Origin: Kitasatospora setae KM-6054
GTDB lineage: Bacteria; Actinomycetota; Actinomycetes; Streptomycetales; Streptomycetaceae
Reading direction: 5' to 3'
Length of the DNA stretch: 64,000 nucleotides
Assembly: GCF_000269985.1 (NCBI RefSeq)
Contig: NC_016109.1
Coordinates: 3,472,001 to 3,536,000 of the forward strand
Below, piece after piece: positions 9,553-17,243 of the stretch. The notes beneath the pieces are model-generated. The model did no database searches, was not told the DNA's origin, and was given only the letters and a program-made list of their open reading frames with translations. Both the position numbers and the translations under genes were made by a program. How positions within the stretch are numbered: the first letter of the stretch is position 1; the number at the start of each line of letters is the position of its first letter.

Positions 9553-9644
9553 AGCCACTGCGAGGCCCCATCCAGGGGCCCGGCGAACGACGAGCTCAAG
9601 CCACTGCGAGGCCCCATTCAGGGGCCCGGGGAACGGCGGGCTCA
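9553..9644. repeat. two tandem 46-bp units with internal hairpin
   Basis: Units 9553-9598 and 9599-9644 differ at four positions, and a partial third unit precedes them at about 9536-9552. Each contains GGCCCC and GGGGCC arms around a 4-5-base loop, so the array folds into successive hairpins. The location downstream of the minus-strand response regulator suggests a terminator or 3'-stability element. Confidence 0.8.
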
Positions 9645-9776
9645 AGCTGCTGCACGCCGGAGCCCACCGGAAAGCCCGTGCTGCTTCGGGCCGAGAACCG
9701 CACCCCGAACCGACGGAACCCTCCCCGCCGACCCCCGCCGCCCCAACCCCCGGACCCGCCGCCCCCGGACCTACCG

Positions 9777-9889
9777 GCCCGCCGGCCCCGAGGCTCTCAG
9801 ACCAGCCGCCGCGCCGTCGCCCACCAGGTCAGCTCGTGCCGGTTGGAGAGCTGGAGCTTGCGCAGCACCGCCGAGACGCGGCTCTCGAC
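9777..9889 (-). pseudogene. duplicated 3' end of response regulator gene
   Basis: This 113-base segment repeats 9923-10035 at a distance of 146 bases with only two substitutions visible. It re-encodes the last ~31 codons of the LuxR-type regulator, including the stop (TCA at 9797-9799) and part of the DNA-recognition helix, but has no start. It is a partial tandem duplication and cannot make a functional protein on its own. Confidence 0.85.
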
Positions 9890-9922
9890 GCCCCCCACCC
9901 CCGGACCCACCGGACCCACCGG

Positions 9923-10035
9923 GCCCGCCGGCCCCGAGGCTCTCAGACCAGCCGCCGCGCCGTCGCCCACCGGGTCAGCTCGTGCCGGTTGGAGAGCTGG
10001 AGCTTGCGCAGCACCGCCGAGACGTGGCTCTCGAC
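9923..10035. repeat. parental copy of 113-base direct repeat
   Basis: Second member of the direct repeat 9777-9889. It spans the stop codon and final 31 codons of the functional response regulator gene plus 20 bases of downstream DNA. Confidence 0.85.
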
Positions 10036-10620
10036 CGTCTTGACCGAGATGAACAGTTGCTTGGCGATCTCCTTGTAGGCGTAGCCGCGGGCGATCAGCC
10101 GCAGCACCTCGCGCTCGCGCTGGGTGAGCCGGTCGAGGTCCTCGTCGACGGGCGGGGTGTCGGTGGCGGCGAAGGCGTCGAGGACGAAGCCGGCGAGTCG
10201 GGGGGAGAAGACCGCGTCGCCGTCGGCGATCCGGAAGATCGCCTTGACCAGGTCGGTGCCGGTGATGGTCTTGGTGACGTAGCCGCGGGCGCCGCCGCGG
10301 ATCACGCCGATGACGTCCTCGGCGGCGTCCGAGACGGAGAGCGCGAGGAAGCGCACGCCGTCGGCGCCGGCCGAGCGGCGCAGCACTTCGACGCCGCCGC
10401 CGCCGGGCAGGTGGACGTCGAGGAGCACCACGTCGGGCTTGGTCTCGGCGACCACCCGGACCGCGGATTCGACGTCGTCGGCCTCGCCGACCACGTCGAT
10501 GCCGGTCTCGTCGGTGCGCCCGATCTCGGCGCGCACGCCGGTGCGGAACATCCGGTGGTCGTCGACCAGCACGACCCGGGCCCGCCTGCCGGGTGCCGCC
10601 TCTGACGCTGCGTCAGTCAT
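9943..10620 (-). CDS. NarL/LuxR-type response regulator
   Basis: Encodes 225 residues. The receiver domain (about 14-135) has the acidic pocket D20/D21, phospho-acceptor D68 in LLDVHLPG and the conserved K in YVTKTI. The C-terminal LuxR-type HTH (about 158-220) includes LTQREREVLRLIARG and IAKQLFISVKTVESHVS. ATG at 10618-10620 lies inside the 3' end of the histidine kinase gene (8-base overlap), giving a cognate, translationally coupled pair. The partner is a PspC-domain kinase and the divergent gene is another PspC protein, so the pathway probably senses envelope or membrane stress. Its 3' end is duplicated just downstream. Confidence 0.92.
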   Translation of the reverse strand: MTDAASEAAPGRRARVVLVDDHRMFRTGVRAEIGRTDETGIDVVGEADDVESAVRVVAETKPDVVLLDVHLPGGGGVEVLRRSAGADGVRFLALSVSDAAEDVIGVIRGGARGYVTKTITGTDLVKAIFRIADGDAVFSPRLAGFVLDAFAATDTPPVDEDLDRLTQREREVLRLIARGYAYKEIAKQLFISVKTVESHVSAVLRKLQLSNRHELTRWATARRLV

Positions 10621-12004
10621 CTGCCGCCCTCTCCATCTCCAGCTCGACCTCGGTCCCGCCGTCCGGCGCGGGCCGCACCCGCGCGGTGCCGCCGTTGCGC
10701 CGCATCCGGCCGATGATCGATTCGCGTACGCCCATGCGGTCCTCGGGGAGGTCGTCGGGGTCGAAGCCGGGGCCGTGGTCGCGGACGAACACCGACACCG
10801 TCCTCCCCTCCACCTCCGCGTAGACCTGGACCGGTCCACCGCCACCGTACTTGGCGGCGTTCACCATGGCTTCCCTGGCCGCCTTCATCTGCGAGGCGAT
10901 CTTCTCGTCCATCGGGCAGTCGCCGACGCAGACCAGTTCGAGGTGGACGCCGTGCCGGTCCTCGACCTCGGCGACGATCGCCCGCAGGTGCTCGGCGAGG
11001 GTGTCGGGGGCGTCCTCGGCGGCGGCCTCGGGGCGGTAGAGCCACAGCCGCAGTTCGCGTTCCTGGGCGCGGGCGAGGCGGAGCACCTCCTTGGGGTCCT
11101 CGGCCCGGCGCTGGATCAGGGTGAGGGTGTGCAGCACCGAGTCGTGGACGTGCGCGGCGATCTCGGCGCGTTCCTGGGCGCGGATCCGGGCGGTGCGCTC
11201 GGCGCCGAGGTCCTGCCACATCCGCAGCATCGACGGGCCGCCGAGGACCAGCACGCCGGCCACCACGGCCAGCGAGGACTCGACGACCAGCGCGAGCGGC
11301 GAGCCGACGCCCTGGGTGACGAAGTAGCCGATGATGCCCGCCACGACCAGCAGCACGCCGGCCAGCACCCGCAGGTAGGCGCCCTTGCGGCTGCCCGGCT
11401 CCAGGCCGAACCAGCTCTGCCAGCGCGAGTCGTCGGCCTGCCGCCAGACCAGCGCGACGCCGATGCCGACCGCGAGCAGCGGCCACACGTACGGCTTGGC
11501 GGTCTGGATGCCGAGCGCGGACAGCAGCGCCATCACGCCGATGACCAGCGCGATCAGCGCGAACAGCTGGCCCATGCTGCCGGCCCGGCCGCGGCCCCCG
11601 ACACCGACACCACCCGGGACGGCGGCGGCGTCGGTGTCGGGGGCGCCGTCGTCGCCGTGGAAGGTGCGCTCCAGCAGTTCGCGCAGCCGGCCGAACCGGC
11701 CGGGGCCGGCCTCGGCGTGGCGGCGGGCCGGGCGGTCGGCACCGGGGGCGGCCTGGTTGATGCCGAGCGGCACCACGACCCAGAACGCGGCGTACAGCAG
11801 GCTGCCGATGCCCTGCGAGAAGAACAGCACGGTGAACGCCAGCCGCACCCAGGTGACGGGCACGCCGAGGTGGGTGGCCAGGCCCTGGCAGACGCCGCCG
11901 AGGATCCGGCCGTGCGGGCTGCGGTAGAGCCGCCGGTAGGGCGGCGCGCCGGCCGGCGCCTCGGTCGGGGCGGGTTCGGTGGTTCTGGTCTCGGGAGCGG
12001 CCAC
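10613..12004 (-). CDS. PspC-domain sensor histidine kinase
   Basis: Encodes 463 residues from a GTG at 12002-12004. A PspC domain with its membrane segment lies at about 24-80 (SPHGRILGGVCQGLATHLGV). Four to five further membrane helices follow to about 235. The HisKA_3-like region contains AHVHDSVLHTL, where the first His after V is the likely phosphorylation site. The HATPase domain has the G-boxes DHGPGFDP and GMG-like GVRES, at about 360-460. PspC domains in other bacteria sense membrane stress or bind phage-shock partners. It overlaps the response regulator gene by 8 bases and is divergent from another PspC protein at 12139; the 134-base gap should hold both promoters. Confidence 0.92.
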   Translation of the reverse strand: MAAPETRTTEPAPTEAPAGAPPYRRLYRSPHGRILGGVCQGLATHLGVPVTWVRLAFTVLFFSQGIGSLLYAAFWVVVPLGINQAAPGADRPARRHAEAGPGRFGRLRELLERTFHGDDGAPDTDAAAVPGGVGVGGRGRAGSMGQLFALIALVIGVMALLSALGIQTAKPYVWPLLAVGIGVALVWRQADDSRWQSWFGLEPGSRKGAYLRVLAGVLLVVAGIIGYFVTQGVGSPLALVVESSLAVVAGVLVLGGPSMLRMWQDLGAERTARIRAQERAEIAAHVHDSVLHTLTLIQRRAEDPKEVLRLARAQERELRLWLYRPEAAAEDAPDTLAEHLRAIVAEVEDRHGVHLELVCVGDCPMDEKIASQMKAAREAMVNAAKYGGGGPVQVYAEVEGRTVSVFVRDHGPGFDPDDLPEDRMGVRESIIGRMRRNGGTARVRPAPDGGTEVELEMERAADD

Positions 12005-12138
12005 GGCACCGATGGTGGCAGGTGCCGGCGCGGCGGCGCATCAGGGTCCCGCCCCTAGGAAGGCTCAGGGACAGTTCAGGGTCGCTCCCGGGCCCCGGAC
12101 GGTTGGGCGGGGCCGGGCGGCCCGGAAGGATGGTGGGC

Positions 12139-13755
12139 ATGACGGACGACCAGATCCCGGTGGAACCGCCGGCCGCCCCCGCCGAGGGCCGCCCGGCGCT
12201 CACCCGCTCCTCCCGGCACCGGGTGGTGGCGGGCGTGTGCGGCGGCCTGGGCCGCTACCTGGACATCGACCCGGTGGTGTTCCGGGTGGTGATCGCGGTG
12301 CTCGGCCTGACCGGCGGGCTCGGGCTGTTCCTGTACGGGCTGGCCTGGCTGGTGGTGCCGCGGGAGGCGGCGGACGGCGAGGGCGGCCGCACCGAGCTGC
12401 AGCGGGTGCTGACCGGCCGGGTGGACGGCCAGTCGATCGGCGCGGTGCTGCTGACCGTGATCGGCACCGGGGTGTTCTTCTCCTCGATGGGCGACGGCGG
12501 GCAGCTGTTCCCGCTGCTGCTGCTGGCCGCGCTGGTGTTCCTGGCGCTGCGCTACGACCCGGAGCGGCGGCGCCGCTTCGACGGCGGCGACCCGCCGCCG
12601 CCCCCGCCGCCCGGCCCGCGGGACCGGCTGGAGGAGGGCGGCCCGTTCGCGGACTGGAAGACCTGGAGCGAGACGGTCGGCCGCGACCTGCGCGGCAGTT
12701 GGAAGAGCCGCAGCGCGGAGCTGCACGAGCGGATGGCGGCCTGGCACGGCGAGCAGGCGGCGGGCGGTTCCGCCGCCCGTCCCGGTGCCGGTGCCGCCCG
12801 TCCCGACGGCACCGGTGTCGACGGTGCCGGGCAGCGGCCCGCGGACACCCCGCCGGTCGGCCCGTCCGGCTACCTGTGGGACCCGCGGCACCCGGAGCGC
12901 GACCCGTACGGCGGGGCCGGCCCGGTGCCGCCGGGGGCGCCCGCGCAGCCGTGGTGGCAGCGCGCCGACCTGCCGGAGGGCGACCCGCTGCGCAAGGAGC
13001 CGCGCGAGGAGACCTACCAGGACCGGATGGAGCGCCGGATGGCGGACTACCGGGCCAAGGCCGGGGAGCGCCAGCAGGCGCAGCGCGAGGCGATGGAGCG
13101 GCACCGGGCGAGCATGGAGCGGCACCGCGAGTGGAAGGCCCGCCGGAGGGCGGAGCGCGGCAGCTCGGTGCTGGGCGCGTCGGCGGTGCTGGTCGCGCTG
13201 GGCTCGGCCTGGGCGGTGGCGGCGGCCGGCCACGGGGAGCAGCGCTGGTCGACGGTGCTGGCGGTGGCGCTGCTGCCGCTGGGCCTGGCGATGCTGGTCA
13301 GCGCCCGCTGGGGGCGCACCCGCGGGCTGACCTTCCTGTCGCTGCTGGTGACGGCGGCCCTGGCGGTGTCGGCCGGCACCTCGGCGACGGTCGCGGACAG
13401 CACCGGCGACCGGACCTGGACGGTGGCCGCCGCGTCCGACCTGCGGGAGCGGTACACGCTCGGCTTCGGCGAGGCGAACCTCGACCTGTCGGCGGTGGAC
13501 CCGGGCGGCGGCACGGCCGGCACCTCGCTGCGGGTCGCCGCGGGCGACGCCCGGGTGACCGTGCCGTCCGGGGTGGAGCTGCGGCTGAAGCTGCGCGACG
13601 GCGCGGGCGAGGTCCGGCTGCCGGACGGCCAGCGGTTCAGCGGGCCGTTCGTGAACGAGGACGTGGTGATCGAGGTCCCGGACGGCCGGCCGTCCAAGGG
13701 GGCACTGGAACTGACGGTGACGGTGGGCGCCGGGAACATCGAGGTGGTGCGGTGA
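12139..13755 (+). CDS. PspC and LiaF-like domain membrane protein
   Basis: Encodes 538 residues; the ATG at 12139 was chosen because the PspC domain follows directly. PspC (about 20-80, SSRHRVVAGVCGGLGRYL) is followed by a second hydrophobic pair near 95-140. A long Arg/Glu/Gln-rich, probably cytoplasmic linker (about 150-340) comes next, then two to three membrane helices (345-420). The extracytoplasmic beta-rich C-terminus carries FGEANLDLSAVD and GVELRLKLRDGAGEV motifs, like the cell-wall-antibiotic response domain of LiaF/VraT. It is divergent from the PspC kinase pair, so it is probably its regulator, sensor or target. The assignment of the last domain is by motif resemblance. Confidence 0.8.
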   Translation: MTDDQIPVEPPAAPAEGRPALTRSSRHRVVAGVCGGLGRYLDIDPVVFRVVIAVLGLTGGLGLFLYGLAWLVVPREAADGEGGRTELQRVLTGRVDGQSIGAVLLTVIGTGVFFSSMGDGGQLFPLLLLAALVFLALRYDPERRRRFDGGDPPPPPPPGPRDRLEEGGPFADWKTWSETVGRDLRGSWKSRSAELHERMAAWHGEQAAGGSAARPGAGAARPDGTGVDGAGQRPADTPPVGPSGYLWDPRHPERDPYGGAGPVPPGAPAQPWWQRADLPEGDPLRKEPREETYQDRMERRMADYRAKAGERQQAQREAMERHRASMERHREWKARRRAERGSSVLGASAVLVALGSAWAVAAAGHGEQRWSTVLAVALLPLGLAMLVSARWGRTRGLTFLSLLVTAALAVSAGTSATVADSTGDRTWTVAAASDLRERYTLGFGEANLDLSAVDPGGGTAGTSLRVAAGDARVTVPSGVELRLKLRDGAGEVRLPDGQRFSGPFVNEDVVIEVPDGRPSKGALELTVTVGAGNIEVVR

Positions 13756-13985
13756 TGAGGAAGCATCGGTTCGACGTCTACGCGTTGGTCGCGGGCGGGC
13801 TGTTCAGCGCGCTGGCGGTGCTGTACCTGGTGGCCTCGCTGAACGACCGCGAGGTGAACAGCCGCTTCGTGCTGCCGCTGACCTTCATCGTGCTCGGCGC
13901 GGGCGGCCTGGCCGGCGCCCTGGTGGCGGCCTCCCGGCGCGGCCGGGGCGGCGCCCGGGACGACGGGCACCGCCTGGACGACTAG
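13755..13985 (+). CDS. small two-helix membrane protein
   Basis: A 76-residue protein with two membrane helices (about 8-28 and 38-60) and a basic, then acidic C-terminal tail. Its ATG overlaps the stop of the PspC/LiaF-like gene (TGATG at 13753-13757), so it is coupled to it. No family recognised; it may be an accessory subunit of the upstream sensor. Confidence 0.75.
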   Translation: MRKHRFDVYALVAGGLFSALAVLYLVASLNDREVNSRFVLPLTFIVLGAGGLAGALVAASRRGRGGARDDGHRLDD

Positions 13986-14001
13986 GAGTCCGCGCGGGGC
14001 G

Positions 14002-14029
14002 GGGGCGGGGCCGGTGGCCCCGCCCCTTT
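14002..14029 (+). terminator. terminator of PspC operon
   Basis: A 9-bp GC stem (14002-14010 with 14018-14026) with a 7-base loop is followed by TTTC, 17 bases after the stop of the small membrane protein. Confidence 0.8.
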
Positions 14030-14280
14030 CGCGTGTCCGGGCGGGCCCGCTGTCCGGTGTCGGACGGTCCGGTTCACGACAGCCGGATGCCCTTCCGGGC
14101 CGCCCCGGAACGGACGAAGCTGGTGACCGCCGCCAGGGAGACCGGGCGGCCCGCCGGAACCGGGCTCCCCCACGGGGCGCCCGGCAGGGGCCTGCTGGCC
14201 CCTCGTCAGGCCGCTCCCGTGCGAGCGGTGCGCCGCCGCTCCCGTCGTCCTTCCCGAACCCGCCGCAAGGGGATACCGCC

Positions 14281-15537
14281 ATGCCTTCTTCCCGCCGCAC
14301 CAGGCTCCTCGGAACGTTCGCCCTGACCGCCGGGCTCACCGCCTCGTCCTGCGTCCTGGCCACCGTGGACGCGTCGGCCGCCTCGGTGGCGAACTGGGAC
14401 CGGGTCGCCCAGTGCGAGAGCAGCGGGAACTGGAGCATCAACACCAACAACGGCCTGTACGGCGGGCTCCAGTTCGACCTGCCGACCTGGCGGGCGTACG
14501 GCGGCACCCAGTACGCCGCGTACCCGCACCAGGCCACCAAGCAGCAGCAGATCCTGATCGCCGAGAAGGTCCTGAACGGCCCGCAGGGCGCCGGCGCCTG
14601 GCCGCAGTGCGGCGGTCCGCTGGTCGGCGACCACACCAACCCGTACCCGTCGGCGCCGCCGACGCCGCCGGCCTCCTCGGGCACCGGCAGCGGCGGGGTG
14701 GCGGCCTCGGCCACCGACACCACCGTGCACCTGGAGATCATCGGCTCCGACGGCGCGATGTACACCAACGACGGCAACTACACCACCGGTGCCTGGTCGA
14801 CCTGGACCAAGCTGGACAACGCCAACCTCAAGTCCGTCAGCGCGGCCGCGATCGGGGGCGTCAGCCACGTCTTCGCGGTGGCCAACGACGGCCGCGTCTA
14901 CACCCGCGACGCCAACTACACCACCGGCACCTGGAGCGACTGGGCCGAGGTCCCCGGCGGCGCGGGCGGGGCGAAGGCCGTGATGGCGACCGCGACCGGG
15001 AACACCGTGCACCTGGAGATCATCGGCTCCGACGGCGCGATGTACACCAACGACGCCAACTACACCACCGGCACCTGGGGCGTCTGGACCAGGATGGACG
15101 GCGCGAACCTCAAGTCCCTGGCCGGCGTGGCGATCGGCAACGTCAGCCACGTCTTCGCGGTCAGCGAGGACGGCCGCGTCTACAGCCGCGACGCCGACTA
15201 CGGCGCCGGCACCTGGACCGGCTGGGCCGAGGTCCCCGGCGGCGCGAGCGGCGCCAAGGGCATCACCGCCACCGCGACCGGCACCACCGCGCACCTGGAG
15301 ATCATCGGCTCCGACGGCGCGATGTACAACAACGACGCCAACTACACCACCGGCACCTGGTCGACCTGGACCAAGATGGACAGCGCCAACCTCAAGTCCC
15401 TGGCCAGCGTGGCGATCGGCAACGTCAACCACGTCTTCGCGGTGGCCGCCGACGGCCACGTCTACACCCGCGACGCCAACTACACCACCGGCACCTGGAG
15501 CAACTGGGCCGAGGTCCCCGGCGGCGCGAGCGCCTGA
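14281..15537 (+). CDS. secreted Rpf-like transglycosylase with six-repeat domain
   Basis: Encodes 418 residues with a Sec signal peptide (cleavage near 31-35). The resuscitation-promoting-factor/transglycosylase fold spans about 36-115. It starts NWDRVAQCESSGNW, with the predicted catalytic E46 and a probable C45-C110 disulfide. Enzymes of this family cut peptidoglycan glycan strands during growth or spore germination. After a Pro-rich linker (121-136), residues 148-418 are six repeats of about 45 residues alternating two subtypes. Each carries a Y-x-x-G-x-W core, resembling blades of a tachylectin/PLL-type beta-propeller. The repeat domain is almost identical to that of the next gene. No cyclic-di-AMP riboswitch core is visible in the 255-base leader, unlike several Streptomyces rpf genes. 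Confidence 0.88.
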   Translation: MPSSRRTRLLGTFALTAGLTASSCVLATVDASAASVANWDRVAQCESSGNWSINTNNGLYGGLQFDLPTWRAYGGTQYAAYPHQATKQQQILIAEKVLNGPQGAGAWPQCGGPLVGDHTNPYPSAPPTPPASSGTGSGGVAASATDTTVHLEIIGSDGAMYTNDGNYTTGAWSTWTKLDNANLKSVSAAAIGGVSHVFAVANDGRVYTRDANYTTGTWSDWAEVPGGAGGAKAVMATATGNTVHLEIIGSDGAMYTNDANYTTGTWGVWTRMDGANLKSLAGVAIGNVSHVFAVSEDGRVYSRDADYGAGTWTGWAEVPGGASGAKGITATATGTTAHLEIIGSDGAMYNNDANYTTGTWSTWTKMDSANLKSLASVAIGNVNHVFAVAADGHVYTRDANYTTGTWSNWAEVPGGASA

Positions 15538-15760
15538 CCCGGCGCCCCGCCCGACCGCCCGGCCCCGCCCGACCGCCCGTCCACCTGCCTTCCTGTCACC
15601 ACCCACGCCTGCCACCGGCCCCGCCTGTCGCCGGCCGCACCCGGCGGCGCCGCGCCCCCGCCCCCGCGGGCGGCCGCAGCGCGCCGGGGCCGCCCGACAG
15701 CCGCGTCCCGGACCTCCGGCACGGCCCTTCGACTTCCCTTCTGCCACGAGGAGTTCCGCC

Positions 15761-17182
15761 ATGTCCGCCGTCCGTACCTCCAAGGCCCTGCGCACCGCCC
15801 TGGCCGCCGCCATCGCCCTCTCCGGCGCGATCGCCACCACCGCCGTCACGGTCGCCACCGCGACCACCGCGCAGGCCGCCTCCTCGGTCGACGGCCAGAT
15901 CACCCGCGGCGAGGTGATCCAGCGCGCCCAGTACTGGTACGGCAAGACCATCGCCTACAACCAGGGCGCCACCTACCCGGACTCCTCCGGCCGCGCCTAC
16001 CGCACCGACTGCTCCGGCTACGTCTCGATGGCCTGGCACCTCGGCGCCAGCCCCAGCACCCAGGGCCTGCCCGGCTACGCCACCGAGATCCCGCGCAGCC
16101 AGCTCAAGGCGGGCGACATCCTGAACAGCTTCTACGACCACGTGATCCTGTTCGAGAAGTGGGACGACGCCGCGCACACCACCTTCTCCTACTACTCGTT
16201 CGGCTCGACCCCGGTGAAGCACCGCACCGGCATCTCGATCAACGCCGCGACCTTCGACTCGCACCCCAACGGCGACTACAAGGCCTACCGCTACAACAAG
16301 ATCGTCGACGACACCCCGTCGACCACGGCGGCGGGCACCGCGCACGTGGAGATCATCGGCTCGGACGGCGCGATGTACAACAACGACGCCAACTACACCA
16401 CCGGCACCTGGAGCGTGTGGTCGCAGATGGACAGCGCGAGCCTGACGTACCTGGCCAGCGCCTCCACCGGGAACACCTCGCACTACTACGCGGTGGCCGC
16501 CGACGGCGGGCTCTACACCCGGGACGCCGACTACGCGGCCGGCACCTGGAGCGACTGGGCCCCCGTCCCGGGCGGTGCGAGCGGCGCCAAGGGCCTCACC
16601 GCCACCGCGACCGGCAACACCGTCCACCTGGAAATCATCGGCTCGGACGGCGCGATGTACAACAACGACGCCAACTACACCACCGGCACCTGGGGCAGCT
16701 GGACCAAGATGGACAGCGCCAACCTCACCCACCTGGCCAGTGCCACCACCGGGAACACCTCGCACTACTACGCGGTGGCCACCGACGGCCACGTCTACAC
16801 CCGCGACGCCAACTACACCACCGGCACCTGGAGCAACTGGGCCGAGGTCCCCGGCGGGGCCGGCGGTGCCAAGGGCCTCACCGCCACCGCGACCGGCAAC
16901 ACCGTCCACCTGGAAATCATCGGCTCGGACGGCGCGATGTACAACAACGACGCCAACTACACCACCGGCACCTGGTCGACCTGGACCAAGCTGGACAGCG
17001 CCAACCTCAAGTCCCTGGCCAGCACCACCACCGGCAGCACCGCCCACTACTACGCGGTCGCCAACGACGGCGCGGTCTACACCCGTGACGCCGACTACAC
17101 CACCGGCACCTGGACCGACTGGGTCGAGGTCCCCGGCGGCGCCGGCGGCGCCAAGGGCATCACCGCCACGGCCACCGGCTGA
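15761..17182 (+). CDS. secreted NlpC/P60-like protein with six-repeat domain
   Basis: Encodes 473 residues with a signal peptide ending near AQA-A (39/40). The NlpC/P60-like papain fold (about 48-185) has the nucleophile motif TDCSGYVSMAW (C84) and a distant His in YDHVILFEKW (H127). These are consistent with a peptidoglycan peptidase or amidase, although the third polar residue is not obvious. Residues 194-473 form six repeats with the Y-x-x-G-x-W core, about 85-95% alike to those of the upstream Rpf-like gene. The shared domain probably binds a wall glycan or forms a propeller scaffold. A GAGGAG ribosome site precedes the ATG. It ends 11 bases before a strong bidirectional terminator. Confidence 0.85.
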   Translation: MSAVRTSKALRTALAAAIALSGAIATTAVTVATATTAQAASSVDGQITRGEVIQRAQYWYGKTIAYNQGATYPDSSGRAYRTDCSGYVSMAWHLGASPSTQGLPGYATEIPRSQLKAGDILNSFYDHVILFEKWDDAAHTTFSYYSFGSTPVKHRTGISINAATFDSHPNGDYKAYRYNKIVDDTPSTTAAGTAHVEIIGSDGAMYNNDANYTTGTWSVWSQMDSASLTYLASASTGNTSHYYAVAADGGLYTRDADYAAGTWSDWAPVPGGASGAKGLTATATGNTVHLEIIGSDGAMYNNDANYTTGTWGSWTKMDSANLTHLASATTGNTSHYYAVATDGHVYTRDANYTTGTWSNWAEVPGGAGGAKGLTATATGNTVHLEIIGSDGAMYNNDANYTTGTWSTWTKLDSANLKSLASTTTGSTAHYYAVANDGAVYTRDADYTTGTWTDWVEVPGGAGGAKGITATATG

Positions 17183-17193
17183 CGGTCCGACCT

Positions 17194-17240
17194 CCGAGGG
17201 GCACCCGCCCGGCCGCACCGGCCCGGCGGGTGCCCCTCGG
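17194..17240. terminator. strong bidirectional terminator
   Basis: A perfect 16-bp inverted repeat (17194-17209 with 17225-17240) with a 15-base loop that can pair internally. It separates the convergent NlpC/P60-like and DoxX-Rieske genes. Confidence 0.9.
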
Positions 17241-17243
17241 GCG

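Larger units (their letters stand above)
9392..9942. other. 551-base gene-free region with repeats
   Basis: Between the GT39-like gene and the response regulator there is no convincing gene. The stretch holds tandem 46-bp units with internal hairpins (9553-9644) and a near-perfect copy of the 3' end of the response regulator gene (9777-9889). The rest is low-complexity C-rich DNA with CCGGACCCACC-type motifs. Confidence 0.8.

Noticed and set aside
13986-14280. Cyclic-di-AMP riboswitch before the Rpf-like gene
   Set aside because: The leader has GGAACCGGG-like and paired GC segments but lacks the conserved GGGGTGAAT-type core and overall layout of the ydaO motif.
14700-17182. Repeats as an assembly artefact or mobile element
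   Set aside because: The repeats preserve reading frame, alternate regularly in two subtypes and carry silent differences, consistent with a protein repeat domain.
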